Assembly: GCF_007665395.1 (NCBI RefSeq)
Contig: NZ_VDND01000005.1
Location: 186,001-250,000 of the forward strand
DNA from: Pseudomonas oryzihabitans
GTDB taxonomy: Bacteria > Pseudomonadota > Gammaproteobacteria > Pseudomonadales > Pseudomonadaceae
Reading direction: 5' to 3'
DNA length: 64,000 nucleotides
Both the position numbers and the translations under genes were made by a program. The notes below the pieces were generated by a model that saw nothing but the letters and a program-made list of their open reading frames with translations, did not search any database and was not told the origin of the DNA. This document shows, piece after piece, positions 9,211-18,408 of this stretch. The number at the start of each line of letters is the position of its first letter. Within the stretch, counting starts at the first letter, position 1.

Positions 9211-9605
9211 CGCCACTTCCACAGCTCGACGGTGGTGCCCTGGCCGGGCCGGCTGTCGATGTGGAAGTCGTCCACCAGCCGCCGCGAGCCGGACAGCCCC
9301 AGCCCCAGGCCCTTGCCCGAGGTGTAGCCGTCGACCATGGCGCGCTCGAGATCGGCGATCCCCGGGCCGTTGTCGCGGATCACCAGGCGAATCGCCGGCT
9401 TGCCGGCGCGTAGCGTCTCCTCGATCAGGCATTCGCCGCCCAGGCCGTAGACCAGGCCGTTGCGCGCGATCTCGCTGGCCGCGGTGACGATCTTGGTCTG
9501 GGAGATCAGGCCCAGGCGAATGGCTTCGGCGACCTTGCGCACCTGCTGGCGGATCAGCACGATGTCAGTCTCCTGGCGGAGGGGAAGCGTCTGTGTCTTC
9601 GGCAC
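9207..9605 (-). CDS. rsbT: RsbT-like serine/threonine kinase, stressosome switch protein
   Basis: A 132-residue GHKL kinase. In stressosomes RsbT is held by the RsbR/RsbS shell, phosphorylates both on stress, and is released to act on a downstream partner. The N-box is ASEIARNGLVYG (N49). The ATP-lid motif is RDNGPGI with D78, the same residue number as the essential Asp of Bacillus RsbT. The glycine-rich GKGLGLGLSGSRRL follows. The length and the short lead before the DIV motif match the family. The start lies 41 bp inside the 3' end of rsbS, so translation is probably coupled. No sigB/rsbU-like partner is encoded in this window, so the released kinase's target is unknown. Confidence 0.93.
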   Translation of the reverse strand: MPKTQTLPLRQETDIVLIRQQVRKVAEAIRLGLISQTKIVTAASEIARNGLVYGLGGECLIEETLRAGKPAIRLVIRDNGPGIADLERAMVDGYTSGKGLGLGLSGSRRLVDDFHIDSRPGQGTTVELWKWR

Positions 9606-9990
9606 CCTCTGACTCCTCCAGCGATTCGTCGGCGGCGACCATGGCTTCGAGCCGGCGCATGCCCTTTTCCATGTTCAGCGCCGTGGCGATGCCCTCCAGT
9701 GACAGCCCCAGCTCCACCAGGGTGATGGCCACCGCCGGCTGCATGCCGACCACGATCACCTTGGCATCGAGGATGCGCGAGACCTGGGCGATGTGGGACA
9801 GCATCCGGCCGATGAAGGAGTCGACGATCTCCAGCGCCGAGATGTCGATGAGCACGCCCTTGGCCTTGTGGCGGACGATCTGCTCGGTGAGGTCTTCCTG
9901 CAGGTCCAGCGCCAGCTGGTCGTGCATGTCCACCTGGATGCTCAGCAGCAGGAAGGGGCCCAGCTTGAGGATCGGAATCCGGTCGATCAT
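9565..9990 (-). CDS. rsbS: RsbS-like STAS scaffold protein of the stressosome
   Basis: A 141-residue single STAS-domain protein with the recognisable RsbS core (IPILKLGPFLLLSIQVDM, GVLIDISALEIVDSFIGRML, GMQPAVAITLVELGL). S58 in VDSFIGR corresponds to the RsbT-phosphorylated Ser59 of Bacillus RsbS. An acidic, low-complexity tail of about 25 residues (ESLEESEGAEDTD) extends beyond the usual end. The ATG at 9990 has a strong GAGGAGG 6-7 bases upstream; the in-frame extension to 10032 is inside rsbR. It lies 10 bp after rsbR. Confidence 0.94.
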   Translation of the reverse strand: MIDRIPILKLGPFLLLSIQVDMHDQLALDLQEDLTEQIVRHKAKGVLIDISALEIVDSFIGRMLSHIAQVSRILDAKVIVVGMQPAVAITLVELGLSLEGIATALNMEKGMRRLEAMVAADESLEESEGAEDTDASPPPGD

Positions 9991-10000
9991 GGCGGCCTCC

Positions 10001-10840
10001 TCAGCGCTTGGCCGGAGCGGCCAGGCGCACACCCTGCTCGCGCAGTGCCAGGCGGAAGGCGTCGGCCAGGGAGGCCTTGGTGATGACGTCGCCGAGTTCC
10101 ACGCCCAGGTGGACGATGGTGGCGGCGATCTGCGGACGGATGCCGCTGATGATGCACTGGGCCCCCATGAGCCGCGCGGCGGTCACCGTCTTGAGCAGGT
10201 GCTGGGCGACCATGGTGTCCACGGTGGGCACGCCGGTGATGTCGATGATGGCGATGTCCGACTCGGTCTGGACGATCTTCTCCAGCAGCGACTCCATCAC
10301 CACCTGGGTGCGGTTGCTGTCCAGCGCGCCGATCAGCGGGATGGCGAGGATGCCGTCCCACAGCTCCACTACCGGGGTGGAGAGTTCCAGCATGCTTTCC
10401 TGCTGCTCGCGGATCACCGTCTCGCGGCCGTTCATGTAGCTTTCCATGCTGTACAGGCCCAGGCCGTCGATCAGCCGGGTCGCGGCCCAGATCTCGGCGA
10501 GGGGGTCGTCGCATTCGTTCTGGATCAGGTTGAACAGCGGCTCCTTGAGCGAGAAGACGAAGGTCGCGGTCTGCGAAGGCGTCAGGCCCACGCGGCTCTG
10601 CTCGAAGGAAAAGCGCTCCAGCAGCGCCCGCACCGGCTGCCAGTGCGGCTCGTGCAGGTCGCCCAGGCCCTGGGCGATGGCCACGGTGATCCGCCGCAGC
10701 AATTCGGCGGAATTGGCCAGGATGGTGGTTTCGTCGAGCAGGTCGATGCGCATGCCGGCGGCGCGCTGGGCGCCGATCCAGGCGTCGAGCAACGGCCGCT
10801 CGTGGGTACGCAGCAGCTCGACCAGGGCGGTACTGTACAT
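10001..10840 (-). CDS. rsbR: RsbR-like stressosome sensor/scaffold (N-terminal globin-like domain + STAS)
   Basis: A 279-residue protein with an all-helical N-terminal sensor region (about 1-150) and a C-terminal STAS domain (about 155-270), the RsbR architecture. The STAS core reads IIDITGVPTVDTMVAQHLL. T209 aligns with the RsbT-phosphorylated Thr205 of Bacillus RsbRA. At the position of Thr171 (34 residues before) there is Ser175 (GALDSNRT). This comparison is from memory, not a computed alignment. The gene is the first of the six-gene minus-strand operon. The signal sensed is not evident; no haem-ligand assignment was attempted. Confidence 0.92.
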   Translation of the reverse strand: MYSTALVELLRTHERPLLDAWIGAQRAAGMRIDLLDETTILANSAELLRRITVAIAQGLGDLHEPHWQPVRALLERFSFEQSRVGLTPSQTATFVFSLKEPLFNLIQNECDDPLAEIWAATRLIDGLGLYSMESYMNGRETVIREQQESMLELSTPVVELWDGILAIPLIGALDSNRTQVVMESLLEKIVQTESDIAIIDITGVPTVDTMVAQHLLKTVTAARLMGAQCIISGIRPQIAATIVHLGVELGDVITKASLADAFRLALREQGVRLAAPAKR

Positions 10841-10954
10841 GGGGCTTCCTAGATGACGGCGAGGTCGGCCCAGAGCGGGCCGACCTGACGGAGGGGCTGA
10901 CAGGGAGGGAGGATGAGCGCAGCGACCCGCCGGGACGGCGTGGTCGGCTGATGA

Positions 10955-11218
10955 TCACATGTCCATCTTTTCTTTGGTGATCTTGCCGGTCTTGGCGTCG
11001 GCATGGAAGTCGTACTTCATGCCGTCCTTCTTCAGGCCTTCGCCTTCCCACTGGCCGTCATCGGCTTCGATCTTGCTGATGGAGGTATAGCCCTGCTCCA
11101 TGAGCTTGGTCTTGACGTCGTTCATCGGCATCCAGTCGGCGCCGGGCTGGTCGGCCAGGGCGGCGGTGCTGGCTAGGATGGAACCGGCAAACAGGGAAGC
11201 GAGCAGGGTGGCTTTCAT
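10955..11218 (-). CDS. Small periplasmic PepSY-domain protein
   Basis: An 87-residue exported protein with an N-terminal signal peptide ending near ALA-DQPG (about residue 22). The mature part resembles one PepSY repeat (WMPMNDVKTKLMEQGYTSISKIEADDGQWEG... YDFHADAKTGKITKEKMDM in separate stretches). Such proteins are thought to bind or inhibit peptidases or to modulate envelope sensors. The target here is unknown. A GAGG precedes the ATG. It stands alone: 114 bp upstream of rsbR (same strand), so it could be co-transcribed, but its own promoter is equally likely. Confidence 0.85.
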   Translation of the reverse strand: MKATLLASLFAGSILASTAALADQPGADWMPMNDVKTKLMEQGYTSISKIEADDGQWEGEGLKKDGMKYDFHADAKTGKITKEKMDM

Positions 11219-11293
11219 CGCGAGACCTCGGCGTGGTGGTGGGTCCTGGGTTGGACCACCACCACGCGCGACAAATCCCGCATCGTCCGGGTG

Positions 11294-12259
11294 TCAGGCC
11301 GGCGTGTCCTCGACCAGGTGGGGCAGCAGCCCGGCGGGCGCCGGCTTGCCCTTGGCCTTGGGCTTGCGCGGCACATAGGGTCGGCTGGCTAGGCGCCAGA
11401 GATCACGCCAGCGTTCGGCGAGGGCGGTGGGCTTGTCGAGGTAGAGGCGCAGGCCCAGGGCGAAGGCCTTCAGCTGCAGGCGCTCACGCTGCTGGGCCAG
11501 GCTTTCGCCGATGGCCAGGCGGGTATTGCTGGCGCCGAACAGCGCCGGCTCGTCCGCCAGCAGCTGCTGCATCACCGCCAGGTCGTGATCGTCGCCCAGG
11601 TATTCCGCCAGGCGCTTGAGGCTCTTCTGGCGCTGCTTGAATTCCGCCGGCCAGGCCGCGGCCAGCAGCTGGGTGTGATACCAGTGGTCTTTCACCCGCT
11701 TGCGCCAGTCGTGCAGGGTATCGTCGGTGGGCTTGTCGCGGGCGGTCTTGAGCGCCTGGCGCCCGGCCTTGTAGTTGTCTTCCAGGCCGCGGGCGAAGAG
11801 GGCGAAGCCCTGCCCGGCGAGTTTCCAGCCGGCGGCGTCCGCGCGCAGGCTGGCCAGCTCCTCGAGCAGTTCGGGATGGCCACTGGCCGCGGCGGTCTGC
11901 TGATCGGCGCGCTCCTGCAGCCGCTGGCGCACGCGCTTCATGGCCGGCGAGGCAAATCTCTTGCGGTCGGATTCGCCCAGCTTGTCCCAGCTCTCCACCA
12001 GGGCGGCGCTGTCGCGCAGCGAGGACAGCTCGCGGCCGAGGTCGCGTAGGCGCCGGTTGCGACTGGCGAAGGCACGCTTGCCGAGCGCACCGTGCAGCAG
12101 CCGCAGCAGGGCGCGCAACTCCTTGAGGCGCTTGCGCGTCTCGTGCACGCCCTTGGGGGTACCACTCGCCAGGGACGCTTCAGCCTGAACCAGACGATCC
12201 GTCACCACTCGGCGGACTTCTTCGTCAGCCGGTTGCCGCGCATCGAAACGAAAGGCCAT
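11294..12259 (-). CDS. CHAD-domain protein (probable polyphosphate-binding)
   Basis: A 321-residue alpha-helical protein rich in Lys/Arg, with the CHAD pattern VHETRKRLKELRALLRLL near the N-terminus and HDWRKRVKDHWYHTQLL in the middle (conserved His plus basic clusters). CHAD domains bind inorganic polyphosphate and locate to polyP granules. There is no CYTH/triphosphatase domain in this copy. ATG 12259 follows a GAGAG motif; an in-frame start at 12346 adds 29 residues without family similarity. It is divergent, across about 200 bp, from a polyphosphate:AMP phosphotransferase, and that context supports a polyP role. Confidence 0.9.
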   Translation of the reverse strand: MAFRFDARQPADEEVRRVVTDRLVQAEASLASGTPKGVHETRKRLKELRALLRLLHGALGKRAFASRNRRLRDLGRELSSLRDSAALVESWDKLGESDRKRFASPAMKRVRQRLQERADQQTAAASGHPELLEELASLRADAAGWKLAGQGFALFARGLEDNYKAGRQALKTARDKPTDDTLHDWRKRVKDHWYHTQLLAAAWPAEFKQRQKSLKRLAEYLGDDHDLAVMQQLLADEPALFGASNTRLAIGESLAQQRERLQLKAFALGLRLYLDKPTALAERWRDLWRLASRPYVPRKPKAKGKPAPAGLLPHLVEDTPA

Positions 12260-12457
12260 CGAACTCTCCTCAATAGGTGGACTGCAGACCCGCGTTGCGC
12301 GGGAGCGTAACGGTGGGAAGACCGCTACAACAGCCGTTGATGCCAAATTTCATTTAATCGTCATATTGCCGTCATGGAAATCCGCGCCAGGCACCGCCTG
12401 CCGCTCGGCCGGTCAGAAGGGCTATAGTGGCCCGACCCCCCGCATGAGGAGATTCGG

Positions 12458-13942
12458 ATGTTCGAAGCCGCCGAGAACGAACACCTGCTCGACGAGGCCA
12501 CCTACGACGCCAAGCTGCCCAGGTTGCGCGAGGCCTTGCTGGCCGCCCAGTACGAACTCAAGGCGCAGGGCCGTTTCCCGGTGATCGTGCTGATCAATGG
12601 CATCGAGGGTGCCGGCAAGGGCGAGACGGTGAAGCTGCTCAACGAATGGATGGACCCGCGCCTCATCCGCGTCGAGACCTTCCTGCAGCCCACCGCCGAG
12701 GAACGTCTGCATCCGCCCGCCTGGCGCTACTGGCAACGCCTGCCGGGCAAGGGCCGGATCGGGGTCTTCTTCGGCAACTGGTACAGCCAGATGCTGCACG
12801 CAAGGGTCAACAAGGAACTCTCCCGGGTCGAACTGGACGTCGCCATCGACCAGGCCGAGCGCTTCGAGCGCATGCTCGCCGACGAGGGCGCGCTGATCCT
12901 CAAGTTCTGGTTCCACCTGTCCAAGGACCAGCTCAAGCAGCGCCTGAAGCACCTCAAGAACGATCCGCGCCTGGGTTGGCAACTCAGTCCGCTGGACTGG
13001 CGCCAGGCCAAGGTCTACGACCGCTTCGTCAAGCAGGGCGAGCGGGTGCTGCGGCGGACCCATCACGACTATGCCCCCTGGCACGTGGTACCCGGCTTTG
13101 ACGAGCGCTTTCGCAGCCTGACCGTGGGTACCGTGCTGCTCAAGGCGCTGCAACGCGCCCTGGCCAGCAAGCCGCGCAAGCAGCGCAAGGCCGCCGCCGT
13201 CCTCTCGTCGCCGGTGGATGGCCGGGGCGTGCTGGAAGCCCTGGACCTGGGCCAGCGCCTGGACAAGGACGACTACGAGGACCAGTTGCTCCGCGAACAG
13301 GCGCGCCTGGCCCGCCTGCTGCGCGACAAGAAGTATCGCCGCCATGCCCTGGTGGCGGCCTTCGAGGGCAATGACGCCGCCGGCAAGGGCAGCGCCATCC
13401 GCCGCGTCACCGGTGCCCTGGACCCGCGGCAGTACCGCATCGTCCCGGTCGCCGCGCCGAGCGACGAAGAGCTGGCCCAGCCCTATCTCTGGCGCTTCTG
13501 GCGGCATATCCCGCGGCAGGGCGACTTCACCCTCTTCGACCGCTCCTGGTACGGCCGGGTGCTGGTGGAGCGGGTGGAGGAACTGACGCCGGTGGCCGAC
13601 TGGCAACGCGCCTACGGCGAGATCAACGAATTCGAGGAGCAGCTCAGCGACGCCGGCATCGTGCTGGCCAAGTTCTGGCTGGCCATCGACCAGGACACCC
13701 AGCTGGAGCGCTTCAAGGCCCGCGAGGAAACGCCCTTCAAGAGATTCAAGATCACCGAGGACGACTGGCGCAACCGCGACAAGTGGGAGCTCTACAGCCG
13801 GGCGGTGAACGACATGGTGGTGCAGACCAGCACCGCCATCGCGCCCTGGACGCTGGTGGAGGCCAACGACAAGAGATTCGCGCGGGTGAAGGTGTTGCGG
13901 ACACTCAATGAGGCGTTGGAGCGGGCGTATGACAAGGGTTGA
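12458..13942 (+). CDS. pap: Polyphosphate:AMP phosphotransferase (two-domain PPK2, class II)
   Basis: A 494-residue cytosolic enzyme predicted to phosphorylate AMP to ADP using polyphosphate. It has two fused PPK2 domains. Each has a P-loop (GIEGAGKGET at about 48-57; GNDAAGKGSAIRR at about 304-316), and the second carries the FDRSWYGRVLVERVE lid region. Tandem domains of this length define class II PPK2/PAP, in which the C-terminal domain is catalytic. The sharper Walker and lid motifs in the second half agree with that. GAGGAG lies 7 bases before the ATG. It is divergent from the CHAD gene, suggesting shared control of polyphosphate metabolism. Confidence 0.94.
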   Translation: MFEAAENEHLLDEATYDAKLPRLREALLAAQYELKAQGRFPVIVLINGIEGAGKGETVKLLNEWMDPRLIRVETFLQPTAEERLHPPAWRYWQRLPGKGRIGVFFGNWYSQMLHARVNKELSRVELDVAIDQAERFERMLADEGALILKFWFHLSKDQLKQRLKHLKNDPRLGWQLSPLDWRQAKVYDRFVKQGERVLRRTHHDYAPWHVVPGFDERFRSLTVGTVLLKALQRALASKPRKQRKAAAVLSSPVDGRGVLEALDLGQRLDKDDYEDQLLREQARLARLLRDKKYRRHALVAAFEGNDAAGKGSAIRRVTGALDPRQYRIVPVAAPSDEELAQPYLWRFWRHIPRQGDFTLFDRSWYGRVLVERVEELTPVADWQRAYGEINEFEEQLSDAGIVLAKFWLAIDQDTQLERFKAREETPFKRFKITEDDWRNRDKWELYSRAVNDMVVQTSTAIAPWTLVEANDKRFARVKVLRTLNEALERAYDKG

Positions 13943-14011
13943 GTGAAGCCCGGCCTTCGGTAAAAGCGATTGCTCAGCTCGTTATCGTGCTTTTGGGGAA
14001 ACTGCTGTTTC

Positions 14012-14300
14012 GCCCCGCCGGGCGACTCACTTTTTTCAATCGCCAAAAAAGTAAGCAAAAACGCTTGCCCCGCCATCCGGCCCCGGCTGCGCCGGGGTCC
14101 GCTCCCTCCATCGTCGCTCCAGGGGCCCGCCGCGAAGGGCCCTCCCTGGCCCTCGCGGCTCTCGCGGCATCCCTGCCGCTCGACCCCTTACGCAACGATT
14201 GCGTTCGCCCTGCTGGAAGGGGCGTTTGGCGCGCCTGAGGCTTTGAATGGTGTCGGCAGCCATTATCTCCGTGGCGGAGCAACGGGCCATACCGCAAAAC
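14012..14300. repeat. Probable dispersed intergenic repeat with CACTTTTTT/AAAAAAGTAAG hairpin
   Basis: The 419-bp gap between pap and the cold-shock gene has no credible gene. It contains CGCCGGGCGACTCACTTTTTT, then a short loop and AAAAAAGTAAGCAAAAACGC, a pattern I recognise as a common gammaproteobacterial intergenic repeat. Further arms follow, such as CCGGCCCCGG/CCGGGG and GGGCCCGCCGCGAAGGGCCC. There is only one copy in this window, so repeat status rests on recognition. Confidence 0.45.
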
Positions 14301-14317
14301 CCGAATCCCAGAAACGA

Positions 14318-14342
14318 AAAAGCCCCGCCGAAGCGGGGCCTT
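14318..14342 (-). terminator. Rho-independent terminator of the cold-shock gene
   Basis: The stem GCCCCGC / GCGGGGC with loop CGAA is flanked by an A-run on the plus strand (14312-14321), which reads as a T-run after the stem on the minus strand. It lies about 20 bp past the csp stop codon. The stem could also work weakly for the plus strand (CCTTTCT follows). Confidence 0.88.
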
Positions 14343-14361
14343 TCTGCAACCGGATCAGTCG

Positions 14362-14571
14362 TTAGACGACTTGAACCTGGTCAGCTTGCATACCCTTCTG
14401 GCCTTTGACAGCCACGAAAGTGACCTTCTGGCCTTCGCTCAGGCTCTTGAAGCCGGCGCTTTCGATGGAGCGGTAGTGCACGAACAGGTCGGCGCCGCTT
14501 TCCGGGGTGATGAAGCCGTAGCCTTTCTCATCGTTGAACCACTTGACGGTGCCATTTTCACGATTGGACAT
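14362..14571 (-). CDS. CspA-family cold-shock protein
   Basis: A 69-residue single cold-shock domain that binds single-stranded RNA/DNA and melts mRNA structure. RNP1 is KGYGFI and RNP2 is LFVHY, with the typical opening [19 protein letters not shown] and the end [10 protein letters not shown]. Length and sequence are standard for pseudomonad Csp proteins. About 130 bp upstream on the minus strand lack a gene and could be the long 5' leader usual for csp mRNAs. Which paralogue this is cannot be told by eye. Confidence 0.96.
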   Translation of the reverse strand: MSNRENGTVKWFNDEKGYGFITPESGADLFVHYRSIESAGFKSLSEGQKVTFVAVKGQKGMQADQVQVV

Positions 14572-14840
14572 GAGTATCTCCAGGATGTAGGGGGAACAAC
14601 CACGTCAGCGAGACATTCGCGAACGGGACTGTAATGCGAGAGTGAGACGAGCCAGGAGATGAAAATGAAGCAACATCAAGCAGGTATCGAGTAACTATTG
14701 CAGTAGCAGTGCCTACACCATACGCGCTTTCGCGCGCTTGTATAGCCCTGATTTGCATATTTGCTGATCGGCGGCCACAGCTTGCGCTGCCAGGGCGTCT
14801 CACTCAGGCTACGGATTCCCCTGCTCGAAAGAGACTCCGC

Positions 14841-17800
14841 ATGGACAAGCTGCACCGGATCAAGGGGGCCTGGCCCTACCTGATCGCCGTGTTTCTCAAC
14901 GCCTTCGTCGATCTCGGCCACAAGATCGTCATCCAGAACACCGTGTTCAAGGTCTACGACGGCACCACCCAGGTGGTGCTGACCGCGCTGGTCAACGGCC
15001 TGATGCTGCTGCCCTTCATCCTGCTGTTCAGTCCTTCCGGCCATGTCGCCGATCGCTTCGCCAAGGTGCGGGTGCTGCGCCTCGGTGGCTGGGCGGCGGT
15101 GGCCATCACCCTCGGCATCACGCTGGCCTACTACGCCGGCTGGTTCGAGCTGGCCTTCGCCATGACGCTGCTGCTGGCCATCCAGGCGACCTTCTACTCG
15201 CCGGCCAAGTACGGCTACATCAAGGCGCTGTTCGGCAAGCAGCGCCTGGCCGAGGGCAATGGCCTGGTGCAGGCCAACTCCATCATCGCCATCCTCGCCG
15301 GCACCGTGGTCTTCACCGCCTTCTTCCAATTGCACCTGGGCGCGGGCCAGGCCACGCCGCACGCCATCCTGCAGGACATGGCGCCGCTGGGCTGGCTGCT
15401 GGTGCTCTGCAGCCTGGCCGAGGTGGCGCTGCTCTATCGGCTGCCGCTGCTCGAGGAGCCCAGGCCGCAGGTCCCCTTCGACTGGCAGGCCTATGTGCGG
15501 CTGCGCAGCGCCCGGGACAACCTGGCGGTGATCGGCGCCAATCCGGTGATCCGGCTGTCGATCATCGGCCTCGCGGTGTTCTGGTCGGTGGGCCAGGTGC
15601 TGCTGGCGAGCTTTCCGGCCTATGCCAAGGACCACCTGGGCATCGACAACGTCCTGCTGCTGCAGGGCATCCTGGCCTGCGCCGGGATCGGCATCGCCCT
15701 CGGCTCGGCGCTGGCCAGCCGGGCTTCGCGTGGACGCATCGAGACCGGGCTGATCCCGGTGGGCGCGCTGGGCATCGCCCTCGGGCTCTGGTGGCTGCCG
15801 GCGCCCAGCGCGGCCTGGGTGCACGCGCTCAATTTCATCTTCATCGGCCTGATGGGCGGCCTGTTCATCGTGCCGCTCAATGCGCTGATCCAGTTCAATG
15901 CCCGCGAGGACCAGCTGGGGACCGTGCTGGCCGCCAACAACTGGGTGCAGAACGTCGCCATGCTGAGCTTCCTGGTGCTCACCGCGGTGATCGCCCTGCT
16001 CGGCCTGGACAGTCGCTGGCTGCTGCTGCTGATCGCCGCCGTGGCGCTGGTCGGTGGCGCCTACACGGTGTGGAAGCTGCCGCAGAGCCTGGTGCGTTTC
16101 CTGCTCGGGCTGATGGTCACCCGCCATTACCGCATCCAGGTCCAGGGCCTGCAGAACCTGCCGGCCCAGGGCGGGGTGCTGCTGCTGGGCAATCACATCA
16201 GTTGGGTCGACTGGGCCATGGTGCAGATCGCCAGCCCGCGGCCGGTGCGCTTCGTGATGCTCCGCTCGATCTACGAACGCTGGTACCTGAAGCCCTTCCT
16301 CAAGGCGATGGGCTGCCTGCCCATCGCCCAGGGCAGCGGCGCCGGCGCGGCGCTGGAGCAGGTGGCCGCCTTGCTGCGCGCCGGCGAGGTGGTCTGCCTG
16401 TTCCCGGAAGGGGCGATCAGCCGCACCGGCCAGCTCGGCGAATTCCGCCGCGGCTACGAAAAGGCCTGCGAGCAGGTCGGCCCGGAGGTGCAAATCGTGC
16501 CCTTCTACCTGCGCGGGCTCTGGGGCAGCCAGTTCTCGCGCTCCTCGAGCAAGCTCAAGGAGCTGCGCGACAGTCCGCTGCACCGCGAAGTGGTGGTGGC
16601 CTTCGGCAAGCCGTTGGCCAAGGACACCCCGGCAGATGTGCTCAAGCGCCGGATCTTCGAGTTGTCGATCCGCTCCTGGCAGCGCTACATGCAGAGCCTG
16701 CCGTCCCTGGCCGACGCCTGGGTCGCCAGCGTCAAGCGCCGGCCCGGTGGCCTGGCCCTGGTGGACGACCTCGGCGCGCCGCTCAAGGCCGCCCAGGCAC
16801 TCACCGGCGCCGCCTGCCTGGCGCGGCGGATGCGCAAGCGTCCCGAGGCCAACCTCGGCCTGCTGCTGCCCACCAGCAGCGGCGGCATGCTGGCCAACAT
16901 GGCGGTGCTGCTGGCCGGCAAGACGCTGGTCAACCTCAACTACACGGCCACGCCCGAGGCGCTGCGCTCGGGCCTGGACCAGGCGGGTATCCGCACCGTC
17001 TACACCTCGAAGCGCTTTCTCGACCGCCTGCGCAAGCGCGGCCTGCCGGTGGACGAGTTGCTCGCCGGGCGCGAGGTGGTGGATCTGGAGGAACTCCGCG
17101 CCGGCATCGGCAAGGCCGAGCTGGTCACCACCTGGTTGGCGGTACGGCTGTTGCCCACCGCCATGCTGCAGGTGCTGGTGAGTCGCGCCCACGATCCCGA
17201 GGCGACGGCCGCCATCCTCTTCTCCAGTGGCAGCGAGGGCACGCCCAAGGGGGTGATGCTCAGCCATCGCAACATCATGGCCAACCTCAAGCAGACCTCG
17301 GACGTGCTCAACACCCAGGACGACGACGTCTTCATGGCGTCGCTGCCGCTGTTCCACGCCTTCGGCCTCACCGTCACCCAGTTCCTGCCGCTGATCGAGG
17401 GCCTGCCGGTGGCCTGCCAGGCCGATCCCACCGACGTGGCCGGGATCGCCAAGGCCGTCGCCACCCATCGCGCCACGGTGCTCTGTGGCACCTCGACCTT
17501 CCTGCGGCTGTTCGTGCGCAACGCCAAGGTGCATCCGCTGATGCTGGAAAGCCTACGCATCGTGGTGGCCGGCGCCGAGCGCCTCGACCCGGCGGTACGC
17601 GAGGCCTTCAAGCTCAAGTTCAACCAGGACATCTACGAGGGCTATGGCGCCACCGAGACCGCGCCGGTGGCCTCGGTCAACCTGCCGGACGCCCTGGACA
17701 TCAACTACCTGCAGGTGCAGCGCGGCGGCAAGCTGGGTACCGTGGGCATGCCATTGCCGGGGACCGGCTTCAAGATCGTCGATCCGCAGACCTTCGCCGA

Positions 17801-18311
17801 ACTGCCCAGCGGCGAGGCGGGCATGGTGCTGATCGGCGGGCCGCAGCTGATGCAGGGCTACCTGAACGATCCCGGGCGCACCGCCAAGGCCATCCGCGAG
17901 ATCGACGGCGAGCGCTGGTACGTGACCGGCGACCAGGGCCGGCTGGACGAGGACGGCTTCCTCACCATCGTCGACCGCTACTCGCGCTTCGCCAAGATCG
18001 GCGGCGAGATGGTCAGCCTGGGCGCCGTGGAGCAGGCCCTGGCGCGGGCGGTGGCCGATCCGGAGATCGAGTGGCTGGCGGTCAACCTGCCGGATGCCAG
18101 GAAGGGCGAGCGCATCGTGGTGCTGCACACCGGCGCCCTGGACAGTGCGGTGGTGGAGAAGACCTTGCTGGCCCAGGGGGTGGGCGGATTGCTGTTGCCC
18201 TCGGCCTGGCTGGCGGTGGACGCCTTGCCGAAACTGGGCACCGGCAAGGCCGACGTGGCGGGTGCGAAGCGGCTGGCGCAGGAGCGACTGGCGGAGGAGG
18301 TGTCTAGCTGA
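14841..18311 (+). CDS. aas: LplT-PlsC-Aas fusion: lysophospholipid transporter/acyltransferase/acyl-ACP synthetase
   Basis: A 1156-residue inner-membrane protein combining three steps of lysophospholipid recycling. Residues about 1-410 are an LplT-like MFS flippase (12 [20 protein letters not shown] loop). Residues about 425-625 are a PlsC-type acyltransferase with the H-x4-D motif in NHISWVDW (about 451-458) and [10 protein letters not shown]. Residues about 650-1150 are an AMP-forming acyl-ACP synthetase with [18 protein letters not shown] (about 793-810), [21 protein letters not shown] and the catalytic Lys of LGTGKAD. In E. coli these are separate lplT and aas genes. The ATG at 14841 is chosen because it starts the first membrane domain and has GAGA upstream; 44 upstream in-frame codons are not conserved-looking. 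Confidence 0.92.
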   Translation: MDKLHRIKGAWPYLIAVFLNAFVDLGHKIVIQNTVFKVYDGTTQVVLTALVNGLMLLPFILLFSPSGHVADRFAKVRVLRLGGWAAVAITLGITLAYYAGWFELAFAMTLLLAIQATFYSPAKYGYIKALFGKQRLAEGNGLVQANSIIAILAGTVVFTAFFQLHLGAGQATPHAILQDMAPLGWLLVLCSLAEVALLYRLPLLEEPRPQVPFDWQAYVRLRSARDNLAVIGANPVIRLSIIGLAVFWSVGQVLLASFPAYAKDHLGIDNVLLLQGILACAGIGIALGSALASRASRGRIETGLIPVGALGIALGLWWLPAPSAAWVHALNFIFIGLMGGLFIVPLNALIQFNAREDQLGTVLAANNWVQNVAMLSFLVLTAVIALLGLDSRWLLLLIAAVALVGGAYTVWKLPQSLVRFLLGLMVTRHYRIQVQGLQNLPAQGGVLLLGNHISWVDWAMVQIASPRPVRFVMLRSIYERWYLKPFLKAMGCLPIAQGSGAGAALEQVAALLRAGEVVCLFPEGAISRTGQLGEFRRGYEKACEQVGPEVQIVPFYLRGLWGSQFSRSSSKLKELRDSPLHREVVVAFGKPLAKDTPADVLKRRIFELSIRSWQRYMQSLPSLADAWVASVKRRPGGLALVDDLGAPLKAAQALTGAACLARRMRKRPEANLGLLLPTSSGGMLANMAVLLAGKTLVNLNYTATPEALRSGLDQAGIRTVYTSKRFLDRLRKRGLPVDELLAGREVVDLEELRAGIGKAELVTTWLAVRLLPTAMLQVLVSRAHDPEATAAILFSSGSEGTPKGVMLSHRNIMANLKQTSDVLNTQDDDVFMASLPLFHAFGLTVTQFLPLIEGLPVACQADPTDVAGIAKAVATHRATVLCGTSTFLRLFVRNAKVHPLMLESLRIVVAGAERLDPAVREAFKLKFNQDIYEGYGATETAPVASVNLPDALDINYLQVQRGGKLGTVGMPLPGTGFKIVDPQTFAELPSGEAGMVLIGGPQLMQGYLNDPGRTAKAIREIDGERWYVTGDQGRLDEDGFLTIVDRYSRFAKIGGEMVSLGAVEQALARAVADPEIEWLAVNLPDARKGERIVVLHTGALDSAVVEKTLLAQGVGGLLLPSAWLAVDALPKLGTGKADVAGAKRLAQERLAEEVSS

Positions 18312-18408
18312 GGCAACAGATCTCAGGACTGTCGTCGGAACAGCTCTAAAGCCTGGCGCGGTCCTGCCGATCATGAGGGGGCTATCCATCTTTTCGAGGT
18401 GTCCTCCG

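Noticed and set aside
14700..14840. Hairpin-like ATACGCGCTTTCGCGCGCTTGTAT upstream of the Aas fusion as a riboswitch
   Set aside because: A short imperfect palindrome only, with no conserved aptamer pattern recognisable. It may be part of a promoter or operator, but there is not enough to call.
14676..17534. A 952-codon open frame antisense to the LplT-PlsC-Aas gene
   Set aside because: Shadow frame of high-G+C coding sequence; no ribosome binding site or recognisable domain, composition dominated by His, Gln and Gly.
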